64,000 nt of DNA, taken from the NCBI GenBank assembly GCA_040216885.1, contig JAVJOG010000024.1, forward strand, positions 40,951 to 104,950. Direction: 5' to 3'. Positions 25,104-35,909 of this stretch are shown one piece after another (within the stretch, counting starts at the first letter, position 1; every line of letters begins with the position of its first letter). The notes under the pieces are model-generated. The model was not told where the DNA came from, made no database searches, and was given only the letters and a program-made list of their open reading frames with translations. Source of the DNA: Parvibaculum sp040216885. Lineage in GTDB: Bacteria; Pseudomonadota; Alphaproteobacteria; Parvibaculales; Parvibaculaceae. The position numbers and the translations under genes were made by a program.

Positions 25104-26750
25104 TTACGCGCCGGCCTTCGTCTTCGTGGACGGCTTCTTCTTCGCCGGGGCGCCGTCGCGGAGCAGTTTCCAGGTGATCGAGTCCGACAAGGCCTGGAAG
25201 GAGGCATCGACGATGTTGGGCGAGACGCCGACCGTGAACCAGCGGTTGCCCTTGCCATCGACGCTTTCGATCATCACGCGGGTGACGGCTTCGGTGCCGC
25301 TGGTGAGGATGCGGACCTTGAAATCCACCAGCCGCAGATCCTCGATGAAGGGCGAGTATTTGCCGAGGTCCTTGCGGAGCGCCTGATCGAGCGCGTTGAC
25401 GGGACCGACGCCCTCGCCGACCGAGATGTATTTCTCGCCGTCGACCACCACCTTGACGGTCGCTTCCGAAACGGTGACGAGATCGCCGATGGCGTTGTAG
25501 CGGCGCTCGACCAGCACGCGGAAGGACTCCACGTCGAAAAATTCCGGCACCTCGCCGAGGATGCGGCGCGCCAGCAATTCGAAGGAGGCTTCGGCGCCGT
25601 CATAGGAATAGCCGAGGAATTCGCGCTCCTTCACCTCGTCGAGCAGGCGGCCGATGCGGCGGTCGGACGGATCGGCGGCGATGCCGGCCTCTTCGAGACG
25701 CGCCAGGATGTTCGATTTGCCGGCCTGATCGGAGACCGCGATCTTGCGCTTGTTGCCGACCGTTTCCGGCGGCACATGCTCATAGGTGCGCGGGTCCTTG
25801 AGGATCGCCGAGACATGGATGCCGGCCTTGGAGGCGAAGGCGCTTTCGCCGACGTAAGGGGCATAGCGGTTCGGCGCGCGGTTGAGGATTTCATCGAGCG
25901 TGCGCGAGACATGGACGAGGCTTTTCAGGCGCTCGGGCGTGACGCCGATCTCGAAACGATCCGCATAGAGAGGTTTCAGCAGCAGGGTCGGGATCAGCGA
26001 GACCATGTTGGCGTTGCCGCAGCGCTCGCCGAGGCCGTTCAGCGTGCCCTGCACCTGACGCACGCCGGCGCGGATGGCGGCCAGCGAATTCGCGACCGCG
26101 TTTTCGGTGTCGTTGTGGGCGTGGATGCCGAGCTTTTCGCCGGGGATGCCGGCGGCGACGACTTCGCCGACGATGCGTTCGACTTCGTCGGGCAACGTGC
26201 CGCCATTGGTGTCGCAGAGGACGGCCCAGCGGGCGCCGGCGTCGAGCGCGGTATGGACGCAGGCCAGCGCGAATTCGCGGTTTGCCTTGTAGCCGTCGAA
26301 GAAATGTTCGCAGTCGATCATCGGCTCGCGGCCCGCCGCGGCGACGGCGCGGACGCTTTCGCCGATGCTTTCGAGGTTTTCCTCGTTGGCGATGCCGAGC
26401 GCGACCTTCACATGGAAGTCCCAGCTTTTCGCGACGAGGCAGACGGCGGCGGTTTCGGCCTCGAGCACGGCGGCGAGGCCGGGATCGTTCGACGCCGAGC
26501 GGCCGGCGCGTTTGGTCATGCCGAAGGCGGTGAATTTGGCATGGGCAAGTTTCGGCGGGTCGCCGAAGAAAGCCGTGTCGGTGGGGTTCGCACCCGGATA
26601 GCCGCCTTCGATGTAGTCGAGGCCGAGTTCATCCAGCAGGTTTGCGATCAGGCGCTTGTCCTCGACGCTGAAATCGACGCCGGTCGTCTGCGCGCCGTCG
26701 CGCAGCGTGGTGTCGAAGAGGTAGAGGCGGGTTTTCTTGGCCTTGCTCAT
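25104..26750 (-). CDS. cimA: (R)-citramalate synthase
   Basis: A 548-residue HMGL/LeuA-family enzyme that condenses pyruvate and acetyl-CoA to citramalate for threonine-independent isoleucine synthesis. The catalytic start LFDTTLRDGAQTTGVDFS (about residues 11-28) sits near the N-terminus. LGIHAHNDTENAVANSL has the metal-binding His pair, followed by GTLNGLGERCGNANM and ASKAGIHVSAILKD. A C-terminal LeuA regulatory-type domain (about 400-530) suggests isoleucine feedback. Its length and C-terminal tail are those of CimA (TIGR00977) rather than LeuA. The basic tail KKKPSTKTKAGA is unstructured. The ATG at 26750 was preferred; MRNRT at 26765 would add five residues. Confidence 0.9.
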   Translation of the reverse strand: MSKAKKTRLYLFDTTLRDGAQTTGVDFSVEDKRLIANLLDELGLDYIEGGYPGANPTDTAFFGDPPKLAHAKFTAFGMTKRAGRSASNDPGLAAVLEAETAAVCLVAKSWDFHVKVALGIANEENLESIGESVRAVAAAGREPMIDCEHFFDGYKANREFALACVHTALDAGARWAVLCDTNGGTLPDEVERIVGEVVAAGIPGEKLGIHAHNDTENAVANSLAAIRAGVRQVQGTLNGLGERCGNANMVSLIPTLLLKPLYADRFEIGVTPERLKSLVHVSRTLDEILNRAPNRYAPYVGESAFASKAGIHVSAILKDPRTYEHVPPETVGNKRKIAVSDQAGKSNILARLEEAGIAADPSDRRIGRLLDEVKEREFLGYSYDGAEASFELLARRILGEVPEFFDVESFRVLVERRYNAIGDLVTVSEATVKVVVDGEKYISVGEGVGPVNALDQALRKDLGKYSPFIEDLRLVDFKVRILTSGTEAVTRVMIESVDGKGNRWFTVGVSPNIVDASFQALSDSITWKLLRDGAPAKKKPSTKTKAGA

Positions 26751-26962
26751 GGTTCGGTTCCGCATCGTGGAGCGGCGCCCAAAGCGCCTCAAATCGGGTG
26801 ACATCCGCCACCGACCGGTCCGTGTTCCACTGTGTTTGCAGGCGTGTTTGTACGGCGGCGGCGGATAAAAATCAGCCGCTAATAATCAGACCCTGGATGA
26901 TCGGGAGCGCCGGGTTCATGCCGGTATCCTCGCTGGGTGCCGTTACAAAAAACCTAACAGGA

Positions 26963-28312
26963 TCAATCCGTTAAGCCGCAGAGGCGAGCGCCGGCCCGCG
27001 TCCTGCCGATCAGAGGTAGCAGGTTTTTCAGTTCCGGTCCATGCGGGCGGCCGGTCAGCGCGAGGCGGAGCGGCATGAAAAGAGCCTTGCCTTTGGCCCC
27101 GGTGGCGGCCTTCACGGCATCGGTCCAGAGGGCCCAGGTGGCCTCGTCCCACGGCTCGGGCGGCAGCGCGGCGGCGGCGGCTTGCGCAAAGGCGGGGTCG
27201 TCGATCACCGGCGCGACCGGCCCTTCGACGATGCGGGCCCAATCGGCCGCCTCGGCGAAGAGCGCCAGATTGGGGCGCACCGCGTTCCAGAACTCTTCCC
27301 CGAGATCGCAGCCGAGCGCCGCGAGGCGGGGCCTTGCATCGGCATAGGACATCTGGTGGAGGCACGCGGCGTTGACGCGGGCGAGATCGGCCGGGTCGAA
27401 GCGGATGTCGGAGCGGCCGAGGCGCGCGATGTCGAAGGCTTCGGCGAGCGCGGCGAGCGGCATGCAGGGCTCGCCCGCATCGTGCATGCCGAGGCGGGCA
27501 AGCAGCGCATTCAGCGCCATCGGCTCGTAACCCGCGTCGCGCAGCGCGTGGAGCGAAAAGCGTTCGGCGTCCTCGCGTTTCGAAAGCGGCTTGCCGTCGG
27601 GACCGTTGAGCAGCGCGTAATGCGCATAGGCGGGCGGCTCGGCGCCCAGCGCGCGGATCAGCTGCACCTGCACGCCGGTGTTGGTGATGTGATCCGAGCC
27701 GCGAACGACATGGGTGACGGCGAAGTCGATGTCGTCGACGACGCTCGGGAGCGTGTAGAGGAAACGGCCGTCCTCGCGGATCAGCACGGGGTCCGAGAGC
27801 GAGGCGCCGTCGACCTCGACATGGCCGCGGATCAGATCGTCGAAGGCGGTGTGGACCTGATCGAGCCTGAAGCGCCAATGGGGCTTGCGGCCTTCGGCTT
27901 CGAGCCTTGCGCGGTCCTCCTCCGTCAGCTTCAGCGCCGCGCGGTCATAGACCGGCGGCAGACCGCGCGCCATCTGGCGCTTGCGCTTGCGGTCGAGCTC
28001 CATCGCGGATTCGTAGGCCGGATAGAGGCGCCCCGCGGCTTTCAGCTTTTCGGCGGCGGCTTCATAATCGGCGAGACGTTCGGACTGGCGGGCGAAGAGA
28101 TCGTGGCGCAAGCCAAGCCAGGCGAGATCCTCCTCGATGGCGGCGGCGAATTCCGCCGTCGAACGCTCGTCGTCGGTGTCGTCGAGGCGCAGCATGAAGC
28201 GGCCGCCGGACTTTTTTGCGAAGAGCCAGTTGAAAAGCGCCGCGCAGGCATTGCCGACATGCAGGCGGCCGGTGGGCGACGGCGCGAAGCGGACGGTGAC
28301 GGGCGCGGTCAC
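26963..28312 (-). CDS. gltX: Glutamyl-tRNA synthetase (short form)
   Basis: A 449-residue class I aminoacyl-tRNA synthetase charging tRNA with glutamate. It has FAPSPTGRLHVGNA (HIGH-like HVGN, about residues 8-20), RLDDTDDERS, VVRGSDHITNTGVQ and the KMSKS-like KPLSKRED (about 245), followed by a helical anticodon-binding domain. Alphaproteobacteria commonly carry two GltX copies; this resembles the shorter second type. Translation starts at a GTG (28310-28312) whose GTGA overlaps the nadE stop by 4 nt, so the two are translationally coupled. The in-frame ORF continuing 5' is nadE antisense reading, not protein. Confidence 0.9.
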   Translation of the reverse strand: MTAPVTVRFAPSPTGRLHVGNACAALFNWLFAKKSGGRFMLRLDDTDDERSTAEFAAAIEEDLAWLGLRHDLFARQSERLADYEAAAEKLKAAGRLYPAYESAMELDRKRKRQMARGLPPVYDRAALKLTEEDRARLEAEGRKPHWRFRLDQVHTAFDDLIRGHVEVDGASLSDPVLIREDGRFLYTLPSVVDDIDFAVTHVVRGSDHITNTGVQVQLIRALGAEPPAYAHYALLNGPDGKPLSKREDAERFSLHALRDAGYEPMALNALLARLGMHDAGEPCMPLAALAEAFDIARLGRSDIRFDPADLARVNAACLHQMSYADARPRLAALGCDLGEEFWNAVRPNLALFAEAADWARIVEGPVAPVIDDPAFAQAAAAALPPEPWDEATWALWTDAVKAATGAKGKALFMPLRLALTGRPHGPELKNLLPLIGRTRAGARLCGLTD

Positions 28313-29973
28313 AGGTCCACGTCCCGGAAACCGTTGACGATCGGGTAGCGGCGGTCGCGGCCGAAATTGCGCGTGGTGACTTTCACGCCCGGCGCGGCCT
28401 GGCGGCGCTTGTATTCGGAGATGTAGAGGAGGTGCTGGACGCGCTTGACGAGATCGCGGTCGTGGCCGCGCGCGACGATTTCGCGGGCCGACATTTCCTC
28501 CTCGATCAGGCAATGGAGAATGTCGTCGAGCACGTCGTAGGGTGGCAGCGAGTCCTCGTCCTTCTGGTCGGGACGCAGTTCGGCGGAGGGTGGGCGCGTG
28601 ATGATGCGTTCGGGGATCACCCTGCCCTTCGGGCCGACACAGCCTTTCGGCATGTTCTCGTTGCGCCACTGCGCGAGGCGGAAGACGCGCGACTTGTAGA
28701 GATCCTTGATCGGATTGAAGCCGCCGTTCATGTCGCCATAGATCGTCGCGTAGCCGGCCGAGACTTCCGACTTGTTGCCGGTGGTGAGCAGCATCGAGCC
28801 GAACTTGTTGGAGATCGCCATCAGGATGACGCCGCGGGTGCGCGACTGGAGATTTTCTTCCGTCGTGCCGGACTGCGTGCCTTCGAAAAGCTTTTCGAGC
28901 GCCGTCGTGAAACCGGCGACCGGGGCTTCGATGGGGACGACATCGTAGCGGGTGCCGAGCAGTTTCGCGCAGGCCTCGGCATCGGTCAGGCTTTCCGACG
29001 AGGTGTAGCGGTAGGGCAGCATCACGCAGTGGACGTTTTCCGCGCCCAGCGCGTCGACCGCGATGGCGGCGACCAGCGCGCTGTCGATACCGCCCGACAG
29101 GCCGAGCACGACGCCCGGAAAACGGTTCTTCGTCACATAGTCGCGCAGGCCCTGGACGACGGCGAGATAAAGCGCTTCGTCGCCCTCCTCCACCAGCGAT
29201 TTTTCGCCGGGTGCGCAGACCCAGCCCTTATCGGTGCGCGACCAGTCGGTGATGGCGATTTTCTCTTCCCAGGCCGGCATCTGCAGGGCGAGCGAGAAGT
29301 CGGTATTGAGGACGAAGCTCGCGCCGTCGAAGACCAGTTCGTCCTGACCGCCGAGCTGGTTGACGTAAGCCAGCGGCAGACCGCTTTCGCGGATGCGCGA
29401 CAGGCAGAGCTGCAGGCGGGCGTCGAACTTGTTGAAGTCGAAGGGTGAGCCGTTGGGGACCAGCAGCAATTCGGCGCCGGACTCCTCCAGACATTCGACG
29501 ACATCCGGATACCAGATGTCCTCGCAGATCGGCACGCCGATGCGGACGCCGCGAATGTCGAATGGACCCGGCATCTGGCCGCCGGCGAAAACGCGCGGCT
29601 CGTCGAAGACCGAATAATTCGGCAGGTGGACCTTGAAGCGGTGGCCCCTGATCTCGCCCTTGTCGAGATGGAGGACCGCGTTGTGGAGCTTGCCGCCCTC
29701 GACCCAGGGCGTGCCGACGAGCATCGCCGGACCGCCATCGGCCGTGTGGCGGGCAAGCTCGGCGGCGGCGGCCATGGCGGCGCGCTGGAAGGCCGGCTTG
29801 AGGACCAGGTCTTCCGGCGGGTAGCCGGACAGAAACAGTTCGGAAAAGACGATCAGGTCGGCACCCGCCAGCGCGGCCTCGCGGCGCGCGGCCACGGCTT
29901 TTTCGACATTGCCCGCGATGTCGCCGACGACGGGGTTTAGCTGGGCGAGCGCGATGCGGAGCTTGTCGGTCAT
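28309..29973 (-). CDS. nadE: Glutamine-dependent NAD+ synthetase
   Basis: A 554-residue two-domain enzyme making NAD from deamido-NAD, ATP and glutamine. The N-terminal nitrilase-like glutaminase (about 1-270) has the catalytic Glu in VFSELFLSGYPPEDL, Lys in FKVHLPNYSVFD and Cys in IGVPICEDIW. The C-terminal synthetase (about 285-554) has the ATP P-loop VLGLSGGIDSALVAAI, TTGNKSEVSAGYAT and YDVLDDIL. The architecture and length are as expected. The ATG at 29973 was chosen; a longer frame upstream is non-conserved. It is followed by gltX with a 4-nt overlap. Confidence 0.93.
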   Translation of the reverse strand: MTDKLRIALAQLNPVVGDIAGNVEKAVAARREAALAGADLIVFSELFLSGYPPEDLVLKPAFQRAAMAAAAELARHTADGGPAMLVGTPWVEGGKLHNAVLHLDKGEIRGHRFKVHLPNYSVFDEPRVFAGGQMPGPFDIRGVRIGVPICEDIWYPDVVECLEESGAELLLVPNGSPFDFNKFDARLQLCLSRIRESGLPLAYVNQLGGQDELVFDGASFVLNTDFSLALQMPAWEEKIAITDWSRTDKGWVCAPGEKSLVEEGDEALYLAVVQGLRDYVTKNRFPGVVLGLSGGIDSALVAAIAVDALGAENVHCVMLPYRYTSSESLTDAEACAKLLGTRYDVVPIEAPVAGFTTALEKLFEGTQSGTTEENLQSRTRGVILMAISNKFGSMLLTTGNKSEVSAGYATIYGDMNGGFNPIKDLYKSRVFRLAQWRNENMPKGCVGPKGRVIPERIITRPPSAELRPDQKDEDSLPPYDVLDDILHCLIEEEMSAREIVARGHDRDLVKRVQHLLYISEYKRRQAAPGVKVTTRNFGRDRRYPIVNGFRDVDL

Positions 29974-30104
29974 GGGGGCGCGGAAATCCGGGGCTTGAGG
30001 CCGATATATGGGGCCGGGAACGGTGTTTCTAGCGGTTGAGAGACGCACTCACAATAGTACGCCAATGAACGGGCTTTCGGGGTGCGCCAAGGCCGACGCA
30101 GGGT

Positions 30105-30119
30105 TAGGCTCCCGCCAAC
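30105..30119 (+). promoter_or_regulatory. Shared upstream element of MDR genes, copy 1
   Basis: TAGGCTCCCGCCAAC lies 40 nt before the first MDR oxidoreductase ATG. The second MDR gene has a 13/15 match at 35870-35884. TAGGCT could be a -10 box, though no good -35 is seen here. Confidence 0.25.
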
Positions 30120-30158
30120 GATCAATTTCAGAAGACAATTCCAGAGGGAGGATACCCC

Positions 30159-31157
30159 ATGACCGTCAACCGCCAGATCCTGCTCGTCGAGAACCCCAGC
30201 GGGAAGCTCGCGACCAGCCATTTCCGGCTGCATGAGGGCGAAGTGCCCAAGGCCCAGGACGGCGAGGTGCTGGTGAAGACGCGGCTGATCTCGCTGGACG
30301 CGGCCAACCGGGCCTGGATGCAGGGCGCGACCTACCGGGCGGCGGTGGAGGCCGGAACGGTGATGGCCGGCGGATCGGTGTCGGAAGTGATCGAATCGAA
30401 GGCGCCGGGCTTTGCCAAGGGCGACCTCGTGTTCGGCGATACAGGCTGGCAGGAATATGCGGCGCTGAAGGCCAAGACGGTCAACAAGCTGCCGAAGCTC
30501 GAACCGCTGTCGCATCTGCTCAGCGTCTATGGCATTGCCGGGCTGACCGCCTATTTCGGGCTGCTCGATATCGGCGATCCGAAGCCGGGCGAGACGGTGG
30601 TGGTGTCGGCGGCGGCGGGATCGGTCGGGTCGATCGTCGGGCAGATCGCCAAGATCAAGGGCTGCAATGTCATCGGCATCGCGGGCGGCGCTTCGAAGTG
30701 CAAGCTGCTGACCGACGAACTCGGCTTCGACCATGCGATCGACTACAAGGCCGCGCCCGTGGGCAAGGCGCTGCGCGCGGCGGCGCCGAAAGGCATCGAC
30801 GTCTATTTCGACAATGTCGGCGGCGACATTCTGGAAGCCTGCCTGTTCGGCATGAACAATTTCGGCCGCATCGCCTGTTGCGGGGCGGTGTCGCAATATG
30901 ACGGCGCGGCGCCGGCGCACGGGCCGCGCGGCATTCCGGGCCTGATCGTCGTCAAGCGGCTGACGATGCTCGGCTTCATCGTGATGGACTATCAGGACCG
31001 GCACGAAAAGGCGCTGGAAGAACTGCAGGGCTGGGTCGCGTCCGGCAAGATCAAGGTCAAGGAAGACATCATGCAGGGGCTCGAAAACACGCCGCAGGCG
31101 CTGGTCGGGCTGCTGGCGGGCGACAATGTCGGCAAACGCATGGTCAAGGTGTCGTAA
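30159..31157 (+). CDS. NADP-dependent zinc-less MDR oxidoreductase 1
   Basis: A 332-residue member of the prostaglandin reductase/leukotriene B4 dehydrogenase branch of medium-chain reductases, which lacks catalytic zinc and reduces activated double bonds of enals or enones using NADPH. Features are the N-terminal GroES-like domain, GLTAYFGLLDIGDPKPGETV, the Rossmann VSAAAGSVGSIVGQIAKIKG, the GIAGGASKCKLLTDELGFDH region and IDVYFDNVGGDILEACL. A strong GGGAGGA ribosome-binding site precedes the ATG. Two related genes lie at 35910 and 36955. The substrate is unknown. Confidence 0.9.
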   Translation: MTVNRQILLVENPSGKLATSHFRLHEGEVPKAQDGEVLVKTRLISLDAANRAWMQGATYRAAVEAGTVMAGGSVSEVIESKAPGFAKGDLVFGDTGWQEYAALKAKTVNKLPKLEPLSHLLSVYGIAGLTAYFGLLDIGDPKPGETVVVSAAAGSVGSIVGQIAKIKGCNVIGIAGGASKCKLLTDELGFDHAIDYKAAPVGKALRAAAPKGIDVYFDNVGGDILEACLFGMNNFGRIACCGAVSQYDGAAPAHGPRGIPGLIVVKRLTMLGFIVMDYQDRHEKALEELQGWVASGKIKVKEDIMQGLENTPQALVGLLAGDNVGKRMVKVS

Positions 31158-31234
31158 ATCCGGCGGATTTCCGCGACGGAACGCCTGCGCTATGCCGTTA
31201 GTATGTCACGGCATCGAAGCAGGCGGACCGATCG

Positions 31235-32458
31235 ATGGGATATGAAAGCGAAACGATGACAGGCGGCGCGGCGCGGGCAAGAGCCCTGCCTCGCCATACG
31301 CTGGACAAATGGCGCCGGCTGCCCGGCCCTGTGCGGTGGGGCGGCGCGGCGGTGGCGGCATTCATCGTTCTCTGGCTCGGTTACGGGACGCTGTTCGGCG
31401 GGGAAAGCATCACCTACCGCACGCAAACCGTGGTGCGGGGCGATATCGAACTCACCGTGACCGCGCTCGGCTCCCTGCAGCCGAAGGAATATGTCGATGT
31501 CGGTGCGCAGGTTTCCGGCCAGCTCGACACCGTGCATGTGGAAATCGGGCAGCAGGTGAAAAAGGGCGACCTGCTCGCCGAGATCGACGCGCGGGTTTAT
31601 GCGGCCGAAGTCGCCGGCGCGCGGGCGCGGCTTGCCGACCTGCAATCGCAACTTGCCGGCGCGGAGGCCGAACTCGTGCTGGCGCGGCGGCAGTTCGGCC
31701 GCAACACCGACCTTGCCAGGATCGATGCCGTGAGCCGCGACGATCTCGACACCAGCGAAACGCTGGTGCAGACGGTCGCGGCGAAGATCGGATCGCTGAA
31801 GGCACAGATCGAACAGCAAAAATCGACCGTGGAAGCGGGCGAAACAAACCTCAGCTACACGAAAATCTTTGCGCCCATCGACGGCACCGTGACATCGCAG
31901 ACGGCGCTGCAAGGCCAGACGCTGAATGCGAACCAGACGGCGCCCGTTGTCATGCAGGTCGCCAATCTCGACACGATGACCGTGGAAGCGCAGGTGGCGG
32001 AAGCGGATGTCGGCAAGCTGCGCGCGGGCATGCCGGTCTATTTCACGACGCTCGGCACGCCCGACCGGCGCTGGGCATCGACCGTCCGGCAAATCCTGCC
32101 GACGCCCGAGATCGTGAACGAGGTGGTTCTCTATACCGTGCTCGTGGATATCGAGAATGCGGGCGTTGTGCTGATGAAGGACATGACGGCACAGGTCTTC
32201 TTCCTGCTCGACGCGGCGCGCGACGTGCTGATCGTGCCGGTGGCGGCGGTGAGCGAAAGACGCGACGGGATACCGATCGTGACGGTGATGACGGATAAAG
32301 GGCCGCGCCCGCGCGAGGTCGAGAAAGGCCTTGCCAACCGCATCAACGCGGAAATCAAAAGCGGTCTTGCGGAAGGCGAAACCGTGGTGACGGGGACGAT
32401 GGCGGCGGGCGCGACAGCGAGCGGCGGCAGCAGAACCCGCCGTGTCGGCTTCTTCTGA
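31235..32458 (+). CDS. macA: MacA-like periplasmic adaptor
   Basis: A 407-residue membrane-fusion protein. One TM anchor is at about residues 30-52, followed by the biotinyl-lipoyl half-motifs (VDVGAQVSGQLDTVHVEIGQ and the returning FAPIDGTVTSQTALQGQTL). A coiled-coil hairpin lies between them (about 120-200, AQIEQQKSTVEAGE), and beta-barrel and membrane-proximal domains complete the C-terminus. It links the MacB transporter to an outer-membrane channel. It starts the operon macA-macB-tolC, with macB 10 nt downstream. The ATG at 31235 follows AGGCGGA; a second ATG at 31256 is possible. Confidence 0.88.
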   Translation: MGYESETMTGGAARARALPRHTLDKWRRLPGPVRWGGAAVAAFIVLWLGYGTLFGGESITYRTQTVVRGDIELTVTALGSLQPKEYVDVGAQVSGQLDTVHVEIGQQVKKGDLLAEIDARVYAAEVAGARARLADLQSQLAGAEAELVLARRQFGRNTDLARIDAVSRDDLDTSETLVQTVAAKIGSLKAQIEQQKSTVEAGETNLSYTKIFAPIDGTVTSQTALQGQTLNANQTAPVVMQVANLDTMTVEAQVAEADVGKLRAGMPVYFTTLGTPDRRWASTVRQILPTPEIVNEVVLYTVLVDIENAGVVLMKDMTAQVFFLLDAARDVLIVPVAAVSERRDGIPIVTVMTDKGPRPREVEKGLANRINAEIKSGLAEGETVVTGTMAAGATASGGSRTRRVGFF

Positions 32459-32468
32459 GGACGCGGAC

Positions 32469-34427
<1,959 letters not shown>

Positions 34428-34437
34428 GGTTACGGTG

Positions 34438-35784
34438 ATGAAAGTTCCATTTGCAATTTCCCTGGCGATCATGCTCGCCGCCTGCTCGATGGTGCCGGAT
34501 TACGAACGGCCGGGGGTCGAGGTGCCGGCGGCGTGGAGCGTGGCGGATGCGGACGATGCGCGGGCGGTGAGTGCCGCATGGTGGCGGAATTTCGGCGATC
34601 CGGAACTCGACGCGCTGATGACGGCGGCGCTGGCGGCCAATCTCGACATTGCGTCGGCGCTGGCGCGGATCGAACAATCGCAGGGCGCGTTGCGCGCAAG
34701 CGGCGCATCGCTGCTGCCGAATGTGTCGGGCAGCGGCAGCGGCGCCAGCCGGGCAACCGATGGCGGCTCGGCGCGCGAGAGCGCCAGTGTCGGCCTCACG
34801 GCGAGCTATGCGCTCGATCTCTGGGGCCGCTACCGGGCGCAGGCAGATGCGGCGCGTTCGTCGCTCGACGCAACCGTGTATGACCGCGATGCCACGCTGC
34901 TGATGGTGCAGTCGCAAGTGGCCATCAGCTATTTCAACATCCTGAATGCCAAGGACCGGCTGGCGATTGCCGAGGAGTCGCTGGCAGCGGCACGCGAGAC
35001 CTTTCGCATAGCAGAGGCGCGCTACAACGCCGGCAGCACCTCGGCGCTCGACATCGCACAGCAGCGCAACAATATCGCCAATATCGAAGCGGGGATTCCG
35101 CCGCTCGAACGCGACGTCGCGGCCAACCAGCATGCCCTGGCGATATTGCTGGGCCAGGCGCCACAGGGTTTTGCGGTGGCGGGCAGCAGCACCGCGCATC
35201 TCGCATTGCCCGACATCGCCACCGGACAGCCGGCGGCGCTGCTGGAACGGCGGCCCGACATTCGCCGCGCGGAGGCGCAACTCATCGGAGCCAATGCCGA
35301 TATCGGCGCGGCGCGGGCGGCGTTTTTCCCGAGCCTCGATATTTCGGCTTCTGCGACGCGCAGCTTTGCGACCGCCGCGCCGGCCGAGACCGCGACTTCG
35401 CTGGCCGCCTCGCTGCTGGCGCCGATTTTTTCGGGCGGGTCGCTGGAAGGCAATCTGCAATCGGCCAAAGGGCGGCAGGCGGAGCTGGCCGCGAATTACC
35501 AGAAAGCCGTGCTTACTTCGTTTGGCGAGGTGGAGGATGCGCTGGCGAGCACCGATGCCAATGCGCGGCGCGAGGTGCTGCTGACTTCGGCGGCGGCCGA
35601 GGCGCGGCGAGCCTACGACCTTTCCGAAGCGCGCTACCGGGCCGGCGCCAGCGACCTGCTGTCGGTGCTCGATGCGCAGCGCGCCTGGCTGTCGGCGCGG
35701 GACAGCGCCGCGCAGGCGCGGCTCAACCGCTATAGCTCGGCCGTCGGCCTGTTCGTGGCGCTGGGCGGCGGCTGGGAGAGCTGA
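34438..35784 (+). CDS. TolC-like outer-membrane efflux lipoprotein (NodT family)
   Basis: A 448-residue outer-membrane channel subunit. The signal peptide ends in a lipobox, MLAAC (about residues 13-17), giving an acylated Cys. Two internally similar outer-membrane-efflux repeats form the barrel and periplasmic helices (ISYFNILNAKDRLAIAEESL in the first; ISASATRSF and then GEVEDALAST in the second). The motif LERRPDIRRAEAQLIGANAD between them is characteristic of the RND-type OMF lipoproteins. It completes the tripartite pump with MacA and MacB, starting 11 nt after macB. The ATG at 34438 was chosen over the adjacent GTG. Confidence 0.92.
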   Translation: MKVPFAISLAIMLAACSMVPDYERPGVEVPAAWSVADADDARAVSAAWWRNFGDPELDALMTAALAANLDIASALARIEQSQGALRASGASLLPNVSGSGSGASRATDGGSARESASVGLTASYALDLWGRYRAQADAARSSLDATVYDRDATLLMVQSQVAISYFNILNAKDRLAIAEESLAAARETFRIAEARYNAGSTSALDIAQQRNNIANIEAGIPPLERDVAANQHALAILLGQAPQGFAVAGSSTAHLALPDIATGQPAALLERRPDIRRAEAQLIGANADIGAARAAFFPSLDISASATRSFATAAPAETATSLAASLLAPIFSGGSLEGNLQSAKGRQAELAANYQKAVLTSFGEVEDALASTDANARREVLLTSAAAEARRAYDLSEARYRAGASDLLSVLDAQRAWLSARDSAAQARLNRYSSAVGLFVALGGGWES

Positions 35785-35869
35785 GCGCCCTTCCCGGCCC
35801 GTCCATTTGCTCACAACGTGTTGTTCAGCGGCGGGGGCGACAGCGCTTTGACCCGGCGGCAAAGGCCGC

Positions 35870-35884
35870 TAGGCTGCCTCCAAC
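35870..35884 (+). promoter_or_regulatory. Shared upstream element of MDR genes, copy 2 (possible promoter)
   Basis: TAGGCTGCCTCCAAC matches 30105-30119 in 13 of 15 positions. A -35-like TTGACC lies at 35848-35853, 16 nt before TAGGCT, so this could be the promoter of the 35910 gene. Confidence 0.35.
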
Positions 35885-35909
35885 TCAAAACATGTTGGAG
35901 GACGTCCCC

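Noticed and set aside
24110..25258. Long minus-strand ORF with VIPAKAGIH-like peptides
   Set aside because: It reads through REP-like repeats and the antisense of the type IIG gene; the peptide is the usual translation of these repeats, not a protein.
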